64,000 nucleotides of DNA from Oryzias latipes (taxonomy: Eukaryota; Chordata; Actinopteri; Beloniformes; Adrianichthyidae). The notes beneath the pieces are model-generated. The model was not told where the DNA came from, made no database searches, and was given only the letters and a program-made list of their open reading frames with translations. The DNA is taken from positions 9,440,950 through 9,504,949 of the forward strand of contig NC_019872.2 of NCBI RefSeq assembly GCF_002234675.1, given 5' to 3'. This document shows positions 59,926-64,000 of this stretch, in pieces (positions within the stretch are counted from its first letter, which is position 1; every line of letters starts with the position of its first letter). The position numbers and the translations under genes are program-made.

Positions 59926-61520
59926 ATACCTTTAGGTTTCCTTCGACATGGGGGCTTAGTAGCTGGTGGACTTCAGAAATCCTTGCATTGGCAACCCAGA
60001 ACAGGATCCTGTAAGCATCAAAATAGCAGAGTTTGATGCGAGAGTTTCACAAATAAACTACAAAGGGCGTGACATTGTTCCTGCTCATTGAAGATGCTAA
60101 CTGCTCTCCAGTCAACATCTGACAGCACAACTAACTTGTTATTGCATCTTCTAAGAAGATTTGGTCTGCATACCAGCTAAATATTGCATACCAGCCACCT
60201 CCTCTACAAAGATTCAATTAAGCTATCTTATAAATAATAGAGAACTGATTCTACTATCCACACCTTTGGAAATTACATTGATGTATGTTAAAGTGTGACC
60301 AGAAATGAATAAACAGAGTGAAACCTGTAATAAAAGGAGGACATTGAATTAGCAGAAGCCAATACAACAGGCGTGTAAGGCACTTTGCACAGTCCATATT
60401 AACCATAGAAGAACTCTAAGCTAATTACATTCAGAATTTGAAGCATAATTTGAGGCATTTGAAGTTAACAGAAGACCACTCAATGGAAAAAATAAAGTCC
60501 ATGTGTTGGGGAATTAAACAATCAAAAAGATGGTAACACTTTGTAATTGGGTAGCACTTTACGACCCAAGCCATGAGGTACAGACATGAAGAAAAACTAC
60601 CGGTAGGTTTTTATTGAGTATTGGAAAATATGTTAGGTAGTTTTGAGCGGCTTCACCTTTTCAAGATCCATCAGTGCATCAGCAGGATGGCAACTGGCAA
60701 AGTAATTCATATAGAATAACTTAAAAAAGGAAGCATGCAAGAGAACCATAATGCATCCTGGTTTCTCAGTCAGATAAAACACAGCAACGACTCGACAACT
60801 CTTTGTTGTTAATAGTTAATACAAAGAGCCACAATCCTGCTGGATGTGAGCAAAAACATTCAGTGTTCATAGCTGCATAGAAGCAGGCCCTGAGTATTAC
60901 ATTGTCAGGATTTACCACACAGGACAGAATCCAGGAAGCAAGATGTGCAAAAACTCACACAACAGCAAGGTCATTCTAAACGTATAGCTATGTAACAAGG
61001 CCAGATGAAAGAAAATGACTTTTCTGTGATTTGCAAAACAAAATCAATTTTACTTTTGTACAGAATTTAAAACATACAAAACACCTTGGTTTTGCACAGA
61101 TCCCACAAGTCTTTGTGTGTGTGTTAGTGTTTGCATGTGTGTGTTACTGAATGCAACATTATAGCAAACAACAATGAGAGGCTTTTTTTTTTTAAAGAAA
61201 GTGAAGTTAATAACAGCTTTGCTCTCCATGGATCAAATTAGTGGAAATAATAGCCTATTTCAAATGAACTTTCTCATTATGATGTCGACGTTTTTTCTCA
61301 TGAGATCAGGTTGAAGTTATATTTTTACAGGCAGCTGAAGAGAGTTTCTGCTACACTCCTGCTGGTTTTAGAAGCAGCATCACAGAGAGCGGCTGCCGTT
61401 GTGTATTTAATGGAGAAGATAAGGACTCTTGGTTGGTCCCCTAACTAGGAATATTTCTAGTGGGGAAACTTAACGATCTATTCTTTAGATAGAAGAAAGT
61501 TTCACATCTAAATTTTAACC
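59926..61520. other. intergenic and olfactory receptor 2 upstream region
   Basis: No gene supported. The last few hundred bases have scattered similarity to the DNA upstream of receptor 1 (ctcatgaga, ttagatagaagaaa), consistent with an older duplication boundary or divergence of the promoter. Confidence 0.4.
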
Positions 61521-62525
61521 ATGTCTTTTCTCCGGACGGCTTTGAACAGCTCCGTCATCATTCATCCTCCAGGCTTCTACATAGTTGGATTTGAGTCTTT
61601 ACCATCTGTAAATGTCTTTTTCATCTTTCTAGCAATTGTTTATGTGGTTACAGTGCTGTTTAACGGTTTGCTGATTATTGTTGTGGTTATTAATCCATCC
61701 TTACACACTCCAAAATTTCTGGCTGTCATCAACCTGGCAGTGATTGATTTATGTCTAAACACTTGCACTATTCCTGGTATGATAAAGATATTTTTGGTTA
61801 AAGATAATTTTATCCCATTCAACTTGTGTTTGGTGCAAATGTATTTTTATTACGTTTTTGCCACTTCAGAGTCTTATGCGCTCACCATACTTGCTTATGA
61901 CAGGTTGGTGGCTATTTGTTTCCCTTTGCGCCAAAACTCCATCAACACAATGCGCAGCATGTGCTGCATCATTACCTTTACTTGGTGTTGGGTTCTAGGA
62001 AGTATAACCTTTTCCACGAGTTTAATGACTAAACTGTCATTCTGTAACTCTGTCAGAGTGTTTAGTTATTTCTGTGACTATGCACCCGTGTTCAGGCTTG
62101 CCTGTAATGATTATTCAATGCAGTGGTTTGCAGCTTCCTTTTTGAGCATGCTGACCCTTGCAGGGCCTTTTGCTTTCATAGTGCTGTCATACGTCAGCAT
62201 CCTGGTGACTGTGTTCAGAATGAAGACTTTAGATCGGCGCCTAAAAGCACTGGCTACTTGTGTGGAACACATCATCATTGTTGCAATCTTTTTTATTCCT
62301 CTTCTTGTCATTTTCACAATTGGCTTCTATTTGGGAGGAATTAACCCAGATCATAGAGTTCTAAGTCTGTCGATGGCCTCTTGCCTTCCACCTTGCATTA
62401 ATCCTATTGTATATTCTTTGAAAACTACAGAGATCAAAACCCGAGCACTGACGCTTATTAAAAAAAATACTATTATTCTGACTAAATCTTTGAGAATCAT
62501 CGTGGGGTTAAAAACAACAAAGTAA
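61521..62525 (+). CDS. fish-type olfactory (odorant) receptor 2
   Basis: 334 residues, intronless, intact. Paralog of the gene at 49417-50391, with about 16 differences in the first 314 residues by eye, then a diverged, longer C-terminal tail ending GLKTTK. The same family motifs are present: NSS glycosylation site, FNGL, LHTPKF, LAYDRLVAICFPLRQ, KALATCVEH, PCINPIVYSLKTTEIK. Substitutions fall in TM1, TM3 (F112V, N115T), TM4 (L157W, I161S, T162I), TM5 (M211L, V214A) and the TM6-TM7 loop (N270Y, S271L), positions that could affect the ligand pocket. ATG at 61521 chosen, matching the paralog. Class A GPCR expected to signal through the olfactory G protein. Confidence 0.94.
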   Translation: MSFLRTALNSSVIIHPPGFYIVGFESLPSVNVFFIFLAIVYVVTVLFNGLLIIVVVINPSLHTPKFLAVINLAVIDLCLNTCTIPGMIKIFLVKDNFIPFNLCLVQMYFYYVFATSESYALTILAYDRLVAICFPLRQNSINTMRSMCCIITFTWCWVLGSITFSTSLMTKLSFCNSVRVFSYFCDYAPVFRLACNDYSMQWFAASFLSMLTLAGPFAFIVLSYVSILVTVFRMKTLDRRLKALATCVEHIIIVAIFFIPLLVIFTIGFYLGGINPDHRVLSLSMASCLPPCINPIVYSLKTTEIKTRALTLIKKNTIILTKSLRIIVGLKTTK

Positions 62526-63320
62526 TCCAAATATCCTGGATTGAAATGTACTTGTTTTATGTTCGATCTATTCAGTTAGTTAAAAATGTCTTTTCCCAAG
62601 ATTTGTGACAAATTTGAAACTTTATTACCTTGCACCTCAGTGTTTGAGTCAGAGAAGGAAACAATATTCACAGGCTGGCTTTTTTGTGTGATCTTTACTG
62701 TCATTTACCATCTTTATAACACTGCATGCTCTCTAGATTAATAAAAATATGTCCAGATGATGCATCCATAAATAGTGAAACTGAAAGAGAAATGGGGATT
62801 TCATGACATTTGTTTTTGTTCAAATTGAATTTCACTTTGCAGTAAAAAAAAGGATGTTTTTTTGCAGATATTCTTCTGTTTTATTTATAATGTTGTTGTT
62901 CTGTAAATACACTGAAAGTCACTTTACCTTTGTCTTTTGGTGAATGTCACTTTTGCTGCTGTATTTTTAAATGTCCTTTTTGCTGCCGCAGATAAGTGAA
63001 ATTTCCCCATCGTGGGATCAATAAAGTTATCTAATCTTATCTATCGTTGAAATTCAGTAAAAACAGCTTCATCATGCATTAAATAGTGAATGTAGAATGT
63101 GGTGTATTTGTTTTTTTTGTCCCTACATAAAACACTGGATTATCCTTGTCTGTTCTAACTTAAATTAAAGCAATGTACATACATTTTCTATTTTAATTTA
63201 AAGTTTAAATGTCAAAATATTGTATTTGAGTCATTTTCCATAGAGACGAAAATACCCATTTTAAATGAATTTATGCAAGTTATGTTTAAATAAAACAGTA
63301 TTTTGCCTTTGAAGAATCCT
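62526..63320. repeat. duplicated 3' flank of olfactory receptor 2
   Basis: Counterpart of 50392-51260, with small deletions (for example about 40 bases lost near 62810) and the same tcaataaagtta signal at about 63018-63030. Confidence 0.85.
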
Positions 63321-63540
63321 CTGATCATTTATGACTTTTAAGATGAAAAATTGTATTGATTTTTAAATTTCCTGAAATTAAATGCATCTAACATGTATCA
63401 TTAATACTACAAAAACCTGCACTTACTGTAAACTTGTTAAAAAGAAACATGTTTAAGCAGGGTTAAGGAAAGTAATATTTCATTCCTCTCACTTACTAAT
63501 AAATCAACAAAAATGTAATAAACTAAAGAGAAACCTTAAC

Positions 63541-63699
63541 CCCTTGTGCTATCTTATGACCCCACCCTTACATTGACGTGTTCTCCCTACCATGACAAAG
63601 GTGGAGATCACAAATCACTGAAGAAAAAAGGTTCAACACACTGTTTTGTGGGGTCGAGATCCAACTCCCAATGTTAAAGTGCCTAGGATAGCATAAGGG
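63541..63699 (+). mobile_element. piggyBac-like MITE, copy 6 (internally deleted)
   Basis: About 159 bp. Ends cccttgtgctatctta and gatagcataaggg. TTAA precedes it (63536-63539); the right flank is TCAC. The block with aagatttcatgt and ccatggacaccag is missing. Confidence 0.82.
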
Positions 63700-64000
63700 T
63701 CACATGCAAAACTTTATTTTTGACACACAAAAAAGAACAAAAAGAAGAGTAGCATTAGCTATTACAGCTGATGTGATTTTTTTTACCTTTCTTATGTGCA
63801 TTTGAAGGATAATTTGAGATGTATTTTTAGACAAAACGTTTTGATGCAATAAAAGCACATGATAATTGAATAACAAATTTGCATTTGAGAAACATTATTA
63901 TTATGTTTACAATAACATGAAAAACACTTCAATTTTATGTGTCATGCCTCATGCAATACATTGAAAAACATTAATTTATTTCCTTTGTTTTGGAAAAAAC
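63700..64000. other. intergenic, nothing recognised
   Basis: AT-rich window end; no supported feature. Confidence 0.4.

Overview
The window looks like nuclear DNA of a teleost fish. Genes are split by GT-AG introns and the background is AT-rich. Interspersed repeats of fish type are dense: Tc1, hAT, L2-like and RTE-like pieces, many small DNA-transposon derivatives and a chromodomain Ty3/gypsy element. The gene models (rpa1, smyd4, a trophoblast-glycoprotein-like gene, coa4 and two fish-type olfactory receptors) are vertebrate. No prokaryotic operons, CRISPR arrays or rRNA genes were seen. The species cannot be fixed from the sequence alone.

Layout. 1-8.3 kb: repeat-rich DNA with an unusual GC-rich block at 1.48-2.43 kb; it either lies inside or follows the 3' part of rpa1, whose later exons I could not find. 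8.3-11.5 kb, minus strand: the first six coding exons of rpa1. 11.5-12.15 kb: a compact shared promoter. 12.15-17.7 kb, plus strand: complete smyd4 in ten coding exons, head-to-head with rpa1. 17.7-33.6 kb: a gene desert with Tc1 remnants, an L2-like tail, a long inverted repeat, a Tc1 with another transposon nested in it, and a LINE fragment. 33.65-34.73 kb: a single-exon LRR membrane protein (tpbgl-like). 34.7-46 kb: mostly featureless intergenic DNA ending in a long tetranucleotide microsatellite. 46.4-47.8 kb: coa4. 49.4-63.3 kb: two nearly identical intronless olfactory receptor genes sharing their 3' flank, about 12.1 kb apart, with a nearly intact chromovirus (52.7-59.9 kb) between them.

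The most interesting part is the chromovirus. It has a perfect 5-bp target duplication and a putative self-priming site complementary to its own LTR. Its gag start codon lies in the last bases of the LTR, so the priming site sits inside gag. A canonical -1 frameshift heptamer is in register at the gag/pol junction. A 1464-bp hAT element with its own 8-bp duplication is inserted in the 5' LTR, and a 76-bp block is present three times in one LTR and once in the other. A family of about 205-bp, TTAA-flanked piggyBac-like MITEs occurs six times across the window.

Functionally the host genes are independent: rpa1 (ssDNA binding in replication and repair) and smyd4 (SET/MYND lysine methyltransferase family) probably share a bidirectional promoter; the tpbgl-like gene encodes a cell-surface LRR protein; coa4 encodes a mitochondrial cytochrome oxidase assembly factor; the olfactory receptors are a recent tandem pair.
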